This document shows positions 18,685 to 28,273 of a stretch of 64,000 bases of DNA, piece after piece; position 1 is the first letter of the stretch, and each line of letters opens with the position of its first letter. Position numbers and translations under genes: made by a program. The notes beneath the pieces are model-generated. The model was given only the letters and a program-made list of their open reading frames with translations. It was not told the DNA's origin and did no database searches. The DNA comes from Bradyrhizobium nivariense (GTDB lineage: Bacteria > Pseudomonadota > Alphaproteobacteria > Rhizobiales > Xanthobacteraceae), in contig NZ_JARVWW010000014.1 in NCBI RefSeq assembly GCF_029846715.1, positions 124,001 through 188,000 on the forward strand. The letters are read 5' to 3'.

Positions 18685-19656
18685 TCAATTCGTCGGCAGC
18701 GGGACCTGGTCGTCGATCAACGCATCCAGCGTCGCTTTCACGTCGACCTTGGCGTCGACGACGCCGGCCTGTTGCAGGGCGAGGCCGGCGGCGAGGATCG
18801 ACTCGCGCTGGCGCGCGCCGATGCTGCTGTGGGTGAGCTCGGTGCGCTCCTTGAGCTGCTTGTCGACGACCGCGTCCGGCAGCTTGGTCACCGCGATGAA
18901 GGTCTTCTTCAGCTCGTCGTAGTTCGCCAGCGAATATTTGCGCGCCTCTTCGTACACCACGAGCACGCGGCGGGCGGCGTCGGGATAGTCCTTCAGAAAC
19001 TGCTCGCGCACATTGAGGATGCCCCAGGTGTTGGCATCGGCCTTGCGGTAGAACAGTTTTGCGCCGTCCTCGACCTCGGCCTGCGCCATCATCGGATCGA
19101 GCCCGGCCCACGCATCGACGTCGCCGCGGATCAGCGCGGTCTTGCCGTCGGCATGCTGGAGCAACACCGGCGTGATGTCCTTTTCGGTGAGGCCTGCGCC
19201 AAGCAGCGCGCGCACCAGGAAGATGTGCGGATCGGTGCCGCGCGTCACCGCGACGCGCTTGCCCTTCAGGTCGGCCACGCCTGCGATCTTGGAATCCTTG
19301 GCCGTCACCAGCGCCGTCCATTCGGGACGCGAATAGACGTAGATCGACTTGATCGGGTTGCCGTTGATGCGGGCGACCAGTGCCGCCGAGCCCGCGGTCG
19401 AGCCGAAATCGATCGAGCCGGCATTGAGGAATTCGAGCGCCTTGTTGGAGCCGGCCGACTGCACCCAGGTGACGGTGATGCCGTCCTTGGCGAACTCCTT
19501 TTCCAGGAGCCCCTTCTGCTTCAGGACCATCGACACCGGATTATAGGTCGCCCAGTCGATACGGATTTCCTTGAGCGGATCCGTCGCCCGTGCGGCAGGG
19601 GTCAAAGCGAGAGCCACAGCTCCCGTCAGCAGTATGCGTCGTGTAATCCTGGTCAT
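18685..19656 (-). CDS. ssuA: Sulfonate-type ABC transporter substrate-binding protein
   Basis: Periplasmic binding protein, 323 aa from the preferred start. ATG 19654-19656 (MTRITRRILLTGAVALALTPAARA) has AGAGG upstream and gives a clean signal peptide with an Ala-X-Ala cleavage site; the frame also opens at 19680 without a ribosome site. The mature part reads IRIDWATYNPVSMVLKQKGLLEKEFAKDGITVTWVQSAGSNKALEFLNAGSIDFGSTAGSAAL, the SsuA/TauA/NrtA signature, and continues with GDVDAWAGLDPMMA. It is the first gene of the ssuACB-like operon. The ligand is inferred from family resemblance only. Confidence 0.87.
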   Translation of the reverse strand: MTRITRRILLTGAVALALTPAARATDPLKEIRIDWATYNPVSMVLKQKGLLEKEFAKDGITVTWVQSAGSNKALEFLNAGSIDFGSTAGSAALVARINGNPIKSIYVYSRPEWTALVTAKDSKIAGVADLKGKRVAVTRGTDPHIFLVRALLGAGLTEKDITPVLLQHADGKTALIRGDVDAWAGLDPMMAQAEVEDGAKLFYRKADANTWGILNVREQFLKDYPDAARRVLVVYEEARKYSLANYDELKKTFIAVTKLPDAVVDKQLKERTELTHSSIGARQRESILAAGLALQQAGVVDAKVDVKATLDALIDDQVPLPTN

Positions 19657-19844
19657 GCCCAGCCTCTTCAAAAATTTCATTGTTTTTCAATGAGTTATAT
19701 CTAGAGGTCAACGAGAAAATCCGCCCCTCGAAAGCGCGCCGGCCGAGAACAGCTTTGCCCAAAGCCGCAGGTTTCCAGCATGGAACGACTATTGCCGGAG
19801 AATGGCGGGTGACAGCGCCTGCCGCCTCTTATATCCGGTGAGAC

Positions 19845-22634
19845 ATGGACAGCGTCGCGACTGAGCACAAGGCCGAGGTGGACGATCGCTTCGACACCGC
19901 GCGGATCACCGCTGGGGTCGATGCGCTTGCCGAGAAGCACCAGGGACGCGAGGACGCGTTCCGCACGGCCGTGGCGCAACTGCTCAAGGCCGAACTGATT
20001 GCGGCGCGCGCCGCGGCACAGACGATCCTGCTGAAGGACCGTCACGGCCGGCGTTGCGCCGAGCGGCTGTGCCACGTGCAGGACGAGATCATCCGCATCC
20101 TGTATTCGGCCGCGACCCGCCATCTCTACCGCTCGCCGATCCCGAGCGGCGCCGAGCGCATGGCAGTGGTGGCGACCGGCGGCTATGGCCGCGGCCTGAT
20201 GGCTCCCGAGTCCGACATCGATCTCCTGTTCATCCTGCCCTACAAGCAGACCGCCTGGGGCGAGCAGGTCGCCGAAGCCATCCTCTACTGCCTGTGGGAC
20301 ATGGGGCTGAAGGTCGGTCACGCCACGCGCTCGGTCGATGAATCGATCCGCCAGGCCCGCGGCGACATGACCATCCGCACCGCGATCCTGGAGACGCGTT
20401 TCCTCACCGGCGACAAGCCGCTCTATGAGGAGCTGGTTGCGCGCTTCGACAAGGAAGTCGTGCAAGGCACCGCGTCGGAATTCGTCACCGCAAAACTCGC
20501 CGAGCGCGAGGAGCGCCACCGTCGCGGTGGCCAGTCGCGCTATCTGGTCGAGCCCAACGTCAAGGACGGCAAGGGCGCCCTGCGCGACCTGCACACGCTG
20601 TTCTGGATCGCCAAATACGTCTATCGCGTCCGCGACACCGACGAGCTGGTCGAGCGCGGCGTGTTCGACGTGCAGGAATACCGCACCTTCCGCCGCTGCG
20701 CCGACTTCCTCTGGTCGGTACGCTGCAATCTGCACTTCTACTCTGGCCGCGCTGAAGAGCGCCTCTCCTTCGACCTCCAGCGCGAGATCGCGGTCCGGCT
20801 CGGCTACACCTCGCATCCCGGCATGCAGGACGTCGAACGCTTCATGAAGCACTACTTCCTGGTCGCCAAGGAAGTCGGCAACCTCACCGCCATCCTCTGC
20901 GCCAAGCTCGAGGACCAGCAGGCCAAGCCCGCGCCGGTCCTGAGCCGGATGATGGCGCGGCTGCGCCCCACTCCGGTGAAGCGGCGCGTGCCTGACAGCG
21001 ACGACTTCATCGTCGACCACAACCGCATCAACGTCGCCGCGCCCGACATCTTCAAGCACGATCCGGTCAATCTGATCCGCATCTTCCGCCTCGCGCAGAA
21101 GAACAACCTCGCCTTCCATCCGGACGCGATGCGCGACGTGACGCGCTCGCTCGGCCTGATCAACGCGCAGATGCGCGAGAATCCCGAGGCCAACCGGCTG
21201 TTCATGGAGATCCTGACGTCCGACAACGCCGAGATCGTGCTGCGGCGGATGAACGAGACCGGCGTGCTCGGCCATTTCATCCGCGCCTTCGGCAAGATCG
21301 TCTCGATGATGCAGTTCAATATGTATCATCACTACACTGTCGACGAGCATTTGATCCGCTGCATCGGCTTCCTCCAGGACATCGAGCGCGGCGGCAGCGA
21401 TGAGTTTACGCTCGCCAGCGACCTCATGCGCAAGAGCCGGCCCGAGCATCGGTCGGTGATCTACATCGCGACGCTGCTGCACGACGTCGCCAAGGGCCGG
21501 CCCGAGGATCACTCGATCGCCGGCGCCAAGGTGGCGCGTCGGCTCTGCCCGCGGCTCGGCTTCAGTCCGGCCGACACCGAGCTCGTGGCCTGGCTGATCG
21601 AGGAGCATCTGACGATGTCCACGGTCGCACAGTCGCGCGATCTCTCCGACCGCAAGACCATCGAGAATTTCGCCGCCGTGGTGCAGTCGGTCGAGCAGAT
21701 GAAGCTCTTGACGATCCTGACCACCGCCGACATCCGCGGCGTCGGTCCCGGCGTGTGGAACGGCTGGAAGGCGCAGCTTTTGCGCTCGCTGTACTACGAG
21801 ACCGAGCCGGTGCTGACCGGCGGCTTCTCGGAAGTCGACCGGGGAAAGCGCCTCGCGGCCGCACACGCCGAATTCCGCATCGCCTTCGCCGAATGGCCGA
21901 CGGAGGAGCTCGATGCCTATATCGGCCGGCACTATCCGGCCTATTGGCTCAAGGTCGAGCTGCCGCGCAAGATCCGCCACGCGCGCTTCGTCCGCTCCAG
22001 CGAGCAGGCCGGCCACAAGCTCGCGATCAATGTCGGCTTCGACGAGGTGCGCGGCGTCACCGAGCTCACGATCTTCGCCGCCGACCATCCCTGGCTGCTC
22101 TCGATCATCGCAGGCGCCTGCGCGTCGGCCGGCGCCAACATCGTCGACGCCCAGATCTACACCACGACCGACGGCCGCGCGCTCGACACGATCTCGATCT
22201 CCAGGGAATACGACCGCGACGAGGACGAGGGACGGCGTGCCACGCGCATCGGCGAGATGATCGAGGACGTGCTGGAAGGCAAGCTGCGCCTGCCCGAAGT
22301 GGTGGCGCGGCGCACCGTGCGCGGCAAGGCGCGGCCGTTCGTCATCGAGCCGGAAGTGACCATCAACAACCAATGGTCCGACCGCTACACCGTGATCGAG
22401 GTCTCCGGCCTCGACCGCCCCGGCCTGCTCTACGAGCTCACCACTGCGATCTCGAAGCTCAACCTCAACATTGCGTCCGCCCATGTCGCGACCTTCGGCG
22501 AACGCGCCCGCGACGTGTTCTACGTCACCGACCTCTTGGGCGCACAGATCAGCGCGCCGACACGCCAGGCCGCGATCAAGAGCGCGCTGACCCACGTGAT
22601 GGCCGGCGACAAGGCGGTTCAGCCTGCGGCGTGA
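19845..22634 (+). CDS. glnD: [Protein-PII] uridylyltransferase / uridylyl-removing enzyme
   Basis: Bifunctional nitrogen sensor of 929 aa that uridylylates PII proteins when glutamine is low and removes UMP when glutamine is high. Domains run in the expected order. The nucleotidyltransferase contains GGYGRGLMAPESDIDLL near residues 113-129. The helical domain contains SRYLVEPNVKDGKGALRDLHTLFW. The HD hydrolase contains YIATLLHDVAKGRPEDHS near 540-557. Two ACT domains follow, near 740 (TIFAADHPWLLSIIAGACASAGANIVDAQI) and 855 (IEVSGLDRPGLLYELTTAISKLNLNIASAHV). The start at ATG 19845 follows GGTGAG. It stands alone on the plus strand, 188 bp from the divergent ssuA-like gene. Confidence 0.98.
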   Translation: MDSVATEHKAEVDDRFDTARITAGVDALAEKHQGREDAFRTAVAQLLKAELIAARAAAQTILLKDRHGRRCAERLCHVQDEIIRILYSAATRHLYRSPIPSGAERMAVVATGGYGRGLMAPESDIDLLFILPYKQTAWGEQVAEAILYCLWDMGLKVGHATRSVDESIRQARGDMTIRTAILETRFLTGDKPLYEELVARFDKEVVQGTASEFVTAKLAEREERHRRGGQSRYLVEPNVKDGKGALRDLHTLFWIAKYVYRVRDTDELVERGVFDVQEYRTFRRCADFLWSVRCNLHFYSGRAEERLSFDLQREIAVRLGYTSHPGMQDVERFMKHYFLVAKEVGNLTAILCAKLEDQQAKPAPVLSRMMARLRPTPVKRRVPDSDDFIVDHNRINVAAPDIFKHDPVNLIRIFRLAQKNNLAFHPDAMRDVTRSLGLINAQMRENPEANRLFMEILTSDNAEIVLRRMNETGVLGHFIRAFGKIVSMMQFNMYHHYTVDEHLIRCIGFLQDIERGGSDEFTLASDLMRKSRPEHRSVIYIATLLHDVAKGRPEDHSIAGAKVARRLCPRLGFSPADTELVAWLIEEHLTMSTVAQSRDLSDRKTIENFAAVVQSVEQMKLLTILTTADIRGVGPGVWNGWKAQLLRSLYYETEPVLTGGFSEVDRGKRLAAAHAEFRIAFAEWPTEELDAYIGRHYPAYWLKVELPRKIRHARFVRSSEQAGHKLAINVGFDEVRGVTELTIFAADHPWLLSIIAGACASAGANIVDAQIYTTTDGRALDTISISREYDRDEDEGRRATRIGEMIEDVLEGKLRLPEVVARRTVRGKARPFVIEPEVTINNQWSDRYTVIEVSGLDRPGLLYELTTAISKLNLNIASAHVATFGERARDVFYVTDLLGAQISAPTRQAAIKSALTHVMAGDKAVQPAA

Positions 22635-22669
22635 GACCAATCTCTCGACCCCAAAAGGCTTGTTGACCT

Positions 22670-22855
22670 ATGGCTGATTTTCTTCCGGTCGAGTCTTTCA
22701 TCATCCAACGACTCGAACAGGGCGGATGGCGCCTAATCGAGCGCCGCGCCGACCTTGCCGACATTCCGATCTCTGATTTCGTCTCACTTCGAGATGCGGA
22801 GGAATGGGCTGCCTGGAAACAAGGGACTCCGAGGATCAACCCCAATAGTACCTGA
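22670..22855 (+). CDS. Small hypothetical protein (61 aa)
   Basis: A short frame 35 bp downstream of glnD, MADFLPVESFIIQRLEQGGWR onward, ending RINPNST. It is acidic and amphipathic, with no signal peptide or motif I recognise. The composition is protein-like and no overlapping gene competes for the space; the gap to the convergent ogt stop is 9 bp. There is no good ribosome site, so it may depend on read-through from glnD. Its reality is uncertain. Confidence 0.45.
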   Translation: MADFLPVESFIIQRLEQGGWRLIERRADLADIPISDFVSLRDAEEWAAWKQGTPRINPNST

Positions 22856-22864
22856 TGCTTCGGC

Positions 22865-23395
22865 TCAGACTTCCACCCCCTCATGCCGCAGCAGCCAGCG
22901 CTTGCGCTCCAGCCCGCCACCGTACTTGACCAGCGAGCCATTTGCGCCGATCAGGCGGTGACAGGGCAGTACCACGCTGATCGGGTTGGAGCCGTTGGCG
23001 TGGCCGACGGCGCGCACGGCCTTGGGCATGTCGATCTTTGCGGCGAGCGTGCCATAGCTGAGCGTCGTGCCGACAGGAATTTGCGCAAGCGCGGTCCAGA
23101 CCTTTTGCTGGAACGGCGTGCCCGCGATTCGCCATGCGACCGACGAGAGCTGCGCAAGGTCGCCCGCGAAGTAACCCGACAGCGCGGCCTTCACCGCAGC
23201 CGGCGCGGAACGCTCGCGCAGATCCACCGCGCCGTAATGCAGCCGCAGTAGCTCGCGCATGCGATCCTCGTAGTCGTCCCAGTCGAGCGCGCGCAGCGCA
23301 CCTTCGGTGTCGGTGACGAGCAACGCCGTCCCGATCGGCGTTGCCAGGCGATCGAGACCAAAACTCTCGGGCGGATGTGCTGATCGAGCGGCCAT
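22865..23395 (-). CDS. ogt: Methylated-DNA-protein-cysteine methyltransferase
   Basis: Suicide DNA-repair enzyme (176 aa from the preferred start) that transfers alkyl groups from O6-alkylguanine to its own cysteine. The acceptor is Cys145 in the invariant PCHR motif (SVVLPCHRLIGANGSL). The winged-helix DNA-binding region reads GTPFQQKVWTALAQIPVGTTLSYGTLAAKI with the arginine finger segment AVRAVGHANGSNP. The length and the lack of an AraC domain indicate Ogt type and not Ada. The frame opens at 23428, but ATG 23393-23395 (MAARSAHPPES) has AAGG upstream and removes the overlap with the divergent gene. Confidence 0.95.
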   Translation of the reverse strand: MAARSAHPPESFGLDRLATPIGTALLVTDTEGALRALDWDDYEDRMRELLRLHYGAVDLRERSAPAAVKAALSGYFAGDLAQLSSVAWRIAGTPFQQKVWTALAQIPVGTTLSYGTLAAKIDMPKAVRAVGHANGSNPISVVLPCHRLIGANGSLVKYGGGLERKRWLLRHEGVEV

Positions 23396-23442
23396 TGCGA
23401 CACCTTTGCATCGAAACACACGTCGCACTTGCCATGCCGGCC

Positions 23443-23847
23443 ATGCTAACGTCCACCCGAAAGCTGACGCTTTGGGGGCTCAACTTGATTCTAATCGCGA
23501 ATATCCTGGTGGCGCTGGTCGCCGCACTGCACGCTTACTTCCTGATCCTGGAGATGTTTCTCTGGGACAAGCCGCAGGGCTTGAGGGTTTTCCGCAACAC
23601 GCCGGAGAAGGCAGCGATCACGAAGGTGCTGGCCGCCAACCAGGGGCTCTATAACGGCTTCCTGGCCGCCGGCCTGGTCTGGGGTCTGGTGCACGGCAAT
23701 CCGGCCTTCGCGTTCCAGATCAAGGTCTTCTTCCTGCTCTGCGTGATCGTGGCCGGCGCTTATGGCGCGGCGACCGTCAGCACGCGCATCCTGATGGTGC
23801 AGGCGCTGCCGGCGGCGATCGCGCTGGTGGCATTGTTCCTTGCCTAG
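23443..23847 (+). CDS. DUF1304-family membrane protein
   Basis: Small integral membrane protein of 134 aa with four hydrophobic helices. The conserved block reads LVALVAALHAYFLILEMFLWDKPQGLRVF, then KVLAANQGLYNGFLAAGLVWGL, then FQIKVFFLLCVIVAGAYGAATVS. These match my recollection of DUF1304, whose function is unknown. ATG 23443 (MLTSTRKLTL) is chosen because it removes a non-hydrophobic leader; ATG 23434 is equally possible, and neither has a clear ribosome site. The gene is divergent from ogt with fewer than 50 bp between starts, so the two probably share or overlap promoter elements. Confidence 0.82.
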   Translation: MLTSTRKLTLWGLNLILIANILVALVAALHAYFLILEMFLWDKPQGLRVFRNTPEKAAITKVLAANQGLYNGFLAAGLVWGLVHGNPAFAFQIKVFFLLCVIVAGAYGAATVSTRILMVQALPAAIALVALFLA

Positions 23848-23995
23848 AACTCGTTGGCCTGAGACGCTTCGGCGCAGCGCCGCGATCCTTGCGCGGCGGC
23901 GAACGTTCCTCCACAATCTTCGGCAGCGATGGCGACCGTTGCAATCAACGGAAAAGACCATCGGCCGAAAATTCCGTCAGGAGGAACGACCCGAT

Positions 23996-25237
23996 ATGAC
24001 CAATCGCAGAGCCTTCATAACAGCCACGGCCGCGCTCGCCTTCGCGTTCTCCGCCAGCCAGGCCTTCGTAAGTCAGGCCCTCGCCCAGAAGAAATACGAC
24101 ACCGGCGCTAGCGACACCGAAATCAAGATCGGCCAGACCGTGCCGTTCTCCGGCGCCTACTCCGTCTACGCCAATATCGGCAAGACCCAGGCCGCCTACT
24201 TCAAGATGATCAACGATCAGGGCGGCATCAACGGCCGCAAGATCAACTTGATCCAGTATGACGACGCCTATTCGCCGCCGAAGACGGTCGAGCAGGTGCG
24301 CAAGCTCGTCGAAGGCGACGAGGTCCTCTTCACCTTCCAGATCATCGGCACCGCGGCAAACGCCGCCGTGCAAAAATATCTCAACGGCAAGAAGATCCCG
24401 CAGCTCCTGGCCTCGACCGGCGCCGCGCGCTTCAACGATCCCCAGAACTATCCCTGGACCATCGCCTACAATCCCAACTACGTGTCCGAGGGACGCATCT
24501 ACGCCAAGTACATTCTCAAGGAGCATCCGAATGCCAAGATCGGCGTGCTCTACCAGAACGACGACATGGGCCGCGACTATCTCGCGGGCCTCAAGAGCGG
24601 GCTCGGCGACAAGGCCGCCGGTATGATCGTCGGCGAGCTGTCCTACGAAGTCACGGATCCGACCGTCGACTCGCAGGTCGTCAAGCTGAAGTCGATGGGC
24701 GTCGACGTGTTCTTTGATGCTTCGACGCCGAAATTCGCGGCCCAGGCGATCAAGAAGCTCGCCGACCTCGGCTGGGCGCCGGTACACATCCTCGACATCA
24801 ATGCGAGCCCGATCTCGGCGACGCTGAAGCCGGCCGGCCTCGACATCTCCAAGGGCATCATCTCGACCCAATACGGCAAGGAGCCGGGCGATCCGCAGTG
24901 GAAGGACGATCCGGGTGTGAAAGCGTTCTTCGCCTTCATGGACAAGTATTTCCCCGAAGGCGACAAGCTCAACACCGTCAACACCTATGCTTATTCAGTC
25001 GCCGAATTGCTGACGCAAGTGCTGAAACAGTGCGGCGACGACCTGTCGCGCGAAAATGTCATGAAGCAAGTCGCCAACATCAAGGACTTCACGCCCAGCT
25101 TCGCGCTGCCCGGCATCAAGATCAACACCGGGCCGAACGACTACCGCGTCAATAAGCAGATGCAGATGATGAAGTTCAACGGCGAACGCTGGGAGCTGTT
25201 CGGACCGATCATGGAGGATGCGGGGCCGGCGGGTTAG
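23996..25237 (+). CDS. Liv-type ABC transporter substrate-binding protein
   Basis: Periplasmic binding protein of 413 aa in the branched-chain amino acid/amide family (peripla_BP_6). ATG 23996 has AGGAGG upstream and opens a signal peptide, MTNRRAFITATAALAFAFSASQAF, cleaved near ALAQ. The mature chain starts with the family signature TEIKIGQTVPFSGAYSVYANIGKTQAAYFKMINDQGGINGRKI and contains YDDAYSPPKTVEQVRKLVEGDEVLFTFQIIGTAANAAVQKYL. It is not followed by permease or ATPase genes; a strong terminator comes directly after it. It must therefore work with a transporter encoded elsewhere, or as an orphan receptor. The ligand is unknown. Confidence 0.9.
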   Translation: MTNRRAFITATAALAFAFSASQAFVSQALAQKKYDTGASDTEIKIGQTVPFSGAYSVYANIGKTQAAYFKMINDQGGINGRKINLIQYDDAYSPPKTVEQVRKLVEGDEVLFTFQIIGTAANAAVQKYLNGKKIPQLLASTGAARFNDPQNYPWTIAYNPNYVSEGRIYAKYILKEHPNAKIGVLYQNDDMGRDYLAGLKSGLGDKAAGMIVGELSYEVTDPTVDSQVVKLKSMGVDVFFDASTPKFAAQAIKKLADLGWAPVHILDINASPISATLKPAGLDISKGIISTQYGKEPGDPQWKDDPGVKAFFAFMDKYFPEGDKLNTVNTYAYSVAELLTQVLKQCGDDLSRENVMKQVANIKDFTPSFALPGIKINTGPNDYRVNKQMQMMKFNGERWELFGPIMEDAGPAG

Positions 25238-25261
25238 TGGTTGCTTGAATTCCGCGACACG

Positions 25262-25292
25262 ATCGGCGGCCTCCAGGCCGCCGATTGTTTTT
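25262..25292 (+). terminator. Rho-independent terminator of the binding-protein gene
   Basis: A near-perfect hairpin (25262-25285; arms ATCGGCGGCCT and its complement with a 2-base centre) is followed by TGTTTTT at 25286-25292, 24 bp past the stop codon. This is the clearest intrinsic terminator in the window. Confidence 0.88.
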
Positions 25293-25313
25293 GGGGGGTG
25301 GCCCAATCGATCA

Positions 25314-25443
25314 CCGTCACCCTGATGAGGTGGCCGCCTCTTCGGCGGCCCTCGAAGGGCGACGGCCCGGCTGATCGCCGCGCGGAAGCGTCCGGGCCGT
25401 ACATCCTTCGAGGCTCGCGAGAGCTCGCACCTCAGGATGACGG
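25314..25443. repeat. Palindromic intergenic repeat, CCTGAGGTGC type
   Basis: The left end (25314-25332) and the right end (about 25426-25443, CGCACCTCAGGATGACGG) are imperfectly inverted, with an inner CCTTCGAGGCTCGCGAGAGCTCGC block. The same outer arms occur at 34891-35025 and 52248-52364. It fills the gap between a terminator and a convergent gene. Confidence 0.75.
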
Positions 25444-25457
25444 ATAGAGACCGTCAT

Positions 25458-25883
25458 CTACTCCGGTATCTCCCCAAAATTCTTGCCGACCGGCAGCACC
25501 GCATGCCGGATCAGCCGCGAGTCCTCCACCGCCGCCTGCCTGTGCTTCACCGCTTCGCGATAGACGGGATCGCGGATCATCTCGACGAAGGCGGCGACGC
25601 CAGGGTATTCGGCGATGAAGCAGTGGTCCCAGCGCTCGGCCTCGGGGCCGATCAGCATCAGCTCGAACCTGCCCTGCCGGACGATGCGGCCGCCGAGGCG
25701 TTCAAACACCGGGCCGCTCTCGCGGCCATAGGCCGCATAGGCTTCCGCGCCGCTCGCCTTGCGGCCGTCGGGATAGGCCGCCTCCTTGCGCAGCCGCACC
25801 AGGTTGAGCATGTGGATCGGGCCGGGACGGTCGTTATCCCGGAACTGCGCAAAGATCTCCTTGGTCGGATCGATGTGGCCCAT
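25458..25883 (-). CDS. DUF1330-family protein
   Basis: Small cytoplasmic protein of 141 aa with a ferredoxin-like alpha-beta barrel pattern. The sequences PIHMLNLVRLRKEAAYPDGRKASGAEAYAAYGRESGPVFERLGGRIV and LIGPEAERWDHCFIAEYPGVAAFVEMIRDPVYREAVKHRQAAVEDSRLIRH match the DUF1330 pattern (cf. NIPSNAP and ABM-like folds). The biochemical role is unknown. The start ATG 25881-25883 has GGGAG upstream. It stands alone, divergent from the PBP gene and convergent with the binding-protein gene, with a palindromic repeat at its 3' side. Confidence 0.82.
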   Translation of the reverse strand: MGHIDPTKEIFAQFRDNDRPGPIHMLNLVRLRKEAAYPDGRKASGAEAYAAYGRESGPVFERLGGRIVRQGRFELMLIGPEAERWDHCFIAEYPGVAAFVEMIRDPVYREAVKHRQAAVEDSRLIRHAVLPVGKNFGEIPE

Positions 25884-26059
25884 CTGAGCTCCCTCGTGAG
25901 TTCCCTCTTATTGCTTCCAATCCTAGCTCCGCCGCCTGGCCGGCGGAACTGCGGCCAGCGAATGCCGCACCTCCTAATCACGCGTTAAGCTCTGGGTAAC
26001 CGGGCCTTAAACAGCGACCGCTAGCGTGCGGCGGGGCGGGCTGACCGGGCGTTTTGCGT

Positions 26060-28273
26060 ATGGGGTTGGGAAAGAAAAAGGGTGGGCGGAAGGAGCCGTT
26101 GTTCGGCTTGCCCGCGGCGCTCGCCGAGCTGCGCCTGACCGCGGCGGACCGCATCCCCGGCGGCGACGACAAGCCGAAGAAATCGACGAAATCATCTGCC
26201 AAACGCAAGAGCGAGGATGCCGGCGACGAGCCGCCGCGCGAGCGCAAGGCGCCGGCCGGCCGCGGCAGCCCCAAGCGGCGAGCCAAGTCGCGCATCGGCG
26301 CTGGGCTCGGCCGCCTGGTCTATTGGGGCGCGGTGCTGGGCCTATGGGGCGCGATCGCCGTGATCGGCGTCGTGGTCTATGTCGGCGCCCATCTGCCGCC
26401 GATCCAGTCGCTGGAAATCCCCAAGCGACCGCCGACGATCCAGATCGTCGGGATCGACGGCAGCATGCTGGCGCAGCGCGGCGAGATGGCCGGCGCCAAC
26501 ATCTCGCTGAAGGATCTGCCGCAATATCTGCCCAAGGCGTTCATCGCCATCGAGGACCGCCGCTTCTATTCCCATTTCGGCATTGACCCGATCGGCATCC
26601 TGCGCGCGCTCGTCACCAACGTCATGCATCGCGGCGTATCGCAGGGCGGCTCGACGCTGACGCAGCAGCTGGCGAAGAACCTGTTCCTGACCCAGGAGCG
26701 CACCATGCAGCGCAAGTTGCAGGAAGCGGAGCTCGCGATCTGGCTGGAGCGCAAGCATTCCAAGAACGAGATCCTGGAGCTCTATCTCAACCGCGTCTAT
26801 TTCGGCTCCGGCGCCTATGGCGTCGAAGCCGCCGCGCAGCGCTATTTCGGCAAGTCGGCCAAGACCGTCACCGTCGCGGAAGCCGCGATGCTGGCCGGCC
26901 TCGTCAAATCGCCGTCGCGGCTCGCGCCGAACCGCAATCCCGAGGGCGCGGAAGCGCGCGCGAAAATCGTGCTCACGGCGATGGCGGATGCCAAATTCAT
27001 CACCGAGGCGCAGGCGCAGGCCTCGATCGGCCAACCCTCCTACAATGTGAGGCCGGTCGGCGCCGGCACGGTCAATTACGTCGCCGACTGGATCGGCGAG
27101 GTGCTGGACGATCTGGTCGGCCAGATCGACGAGAGCATCAAGGTCGAGACAACGATCGACCCGAAGCTGCAGAGCGTGGCGGAAGCCGCCATCATCGACG
27201 AGCTGGCAGCCAAGAGCGTGAAGTTCAATGTCAGCCAGGGCGCGTTGGTGGCGATGACGCCTGACGGCGCGGTGCGCGCCATGGTCGGTGGGCGGAACTA
27301 TTCCGACAGCCAGTACAACCGCGCCGTCACCGCCAAGCGCCAGCCAGGTTCGTCATTCAAGCCGTTCGTGTACCTGACCGCGCTCGAGCAGGGGCTGACG
27401 CCTGATACGGTCCGCCAGGATGCGCCGATCGAGGTCAAGGGCTGGAAACCTGAGAACTACACGCATGAATATTTCGGCGCGGTGACGCTGACCCAGGCGC
27501 TCGCGATGTCGCTCAACTCGGTCGCCATCCGCCTCGGCCTCGAGGTCGGGCCGAAGAACGTGGTGCGTACCGCGCACCGGCTCGGGATCTCCTCAAAACT
27601 CGAGCCCAACGCCTCGATCGCGCTCGGCACCTCCGAGGTCTCGGTGGTCGAGCTGGTCGGCGCCTATGCGCCCTTTGCCAATGGCGGCTTCGCGGCGACG
27701 CCGCATGTCGTCACGCGGATCAGGACGCTCAGTGGCAAGCTGCTCTACATGCGCCAGGCCGACGAGCACAACCAGGTGATCGACCCGCGCTATGTCGGCA
27801 TGATGAACACCATGATGCGGGAAACGCTGATCAACGGCACCGCCAAGAAAGCGGAGATCCCGGGCTGGCCGGCGGCCGGCAAGACCGGCACCAGCCAGGA
27901 CTACCGCGACGCCTGGTTCATCGGCTACACTGCCAACCTTGTCACCGGCGTGTGGCTCGGCAATGACGACAACTCGCCGACCAAGAAGGCGACCGGCGGC
28001 GGGCTGCCGGTCGAGGTCTGGTCCCGCTTCATGCGCACGGCACACGACGGTGTGCCGGTGGCCGCCTTGCCGAATTCGCAAGCGAGCTGGGGCCTGTCGA
28101 ACCTCGCGCAGGCAGCCTCGCAGGTGTCGCCGCCGACGGCAGCAGCGCCGGGACCGGCATCGGGCGGCAACAGCGGCTATCGCCCACCCCCCACGCGCGC
28201 CAATGCGCGACCGGAAGCGGCGGCAGGGCTCGACGGCTGGCTGATGGACCGGCTGTTCGGCGGAAATCGCTAG
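26060..28273 (+). CDS. Class A penicillin-binding protein (transglycosylase/transpeptidase)
   Basis: Bifunctional peptidoglycan synthase of 737 aa. A long basic cytoplasmic N-terminus (about 80 residues, very rich in Lys and Arg) precedes one membrane anchor (LGRLVYWGAVLGLWGAIAVIGVVVYVG). The glycosyltransferase family 51 domain shows AIEDRRFYSHFGID near 163, the motif GGSTLTQQLAKNLFL, and ELYLNRVYFGSGAYGV. The transpeptidase domain has the SxxK motif in PGSSFKPF near 430, SxN in SLNS near 484, and KTGT near 607. The tail is Pro/Ala-rich. It lacks a long insertion after the GT domain, so it resembles PBP1C/2A-like proteins more than PBP1a. The frame opens at TTG 26054; ATG 26060 is preferred. 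Confidence 0.95.
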   Translation: MGLGKKKGGRKEPLFGLPAALAELRLTAADRIPGGDDKPKKSTKSSAKRKSEDAGDEPPRERKAPAGRGSPKRRAKSRIGAGLGRLVYWGAVLGLWGAIAVIGVVVYVGAHLPPIQSLEIPKRPPTIQIVGIDGSMLAQRGEMAGANISLKDLPQYLPKAFIAIEDRRFYSHFGIDPIGILRALVTNVMHRGVSQGGSTLTQQLAKNLFLTQERTMQRKLQEAELAIWLERKHSKNEILELYLNRVYFGSGAYGVEAAAQRYFGKSAKTVTVAEAAMLAGLVKSPSRLAPNRNPEGAEARAKIVLTAMADAKFITEAQAQASIGQPSYNVRPVGAGTVNYVADWIGEVLDDLVGQIDESIKVETTIDPKLQSVAEAAIIDELAAKSVKFNVSQGALVAMTPDGAVRAMVGGRNYSDSQYNRAVTAKRQPGSSFKPFVYLTALEQGLTPDTVRQDAPIEVKGWKPENYTHEYFGAVTLTQALAMSLNSVAIRLGLEVGPKNVVRTAHRLGISSKLEPNASIALGTSEVSVVELVGAYAPFANGGFAATPHVVTRIRTLSGKLLYMRQADEHNQVIDPRYVGMMNTMMRETLINGTAKKAEIPGWPAAGKTGTSQDYRDAWFIGYTANLVTGVWLGNDDNSPTKKATGGGLPVEVWSRFMRTAHDGVPVAALPNSQASWGLSNLAQAASQVSPPTAAAPGPASGGNSGYRPPPTRANARPEAAAGLDGWLMDRLFGGNR

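Noticed and set aside
19701..22640. 979-aa minus-strand open frame opposite glnD
   Set aside because: It covers glnD exactly in antisense; its composition (Asp, Arg, His, Gly rich without hydrophobic cores) is that of a shadow frame.
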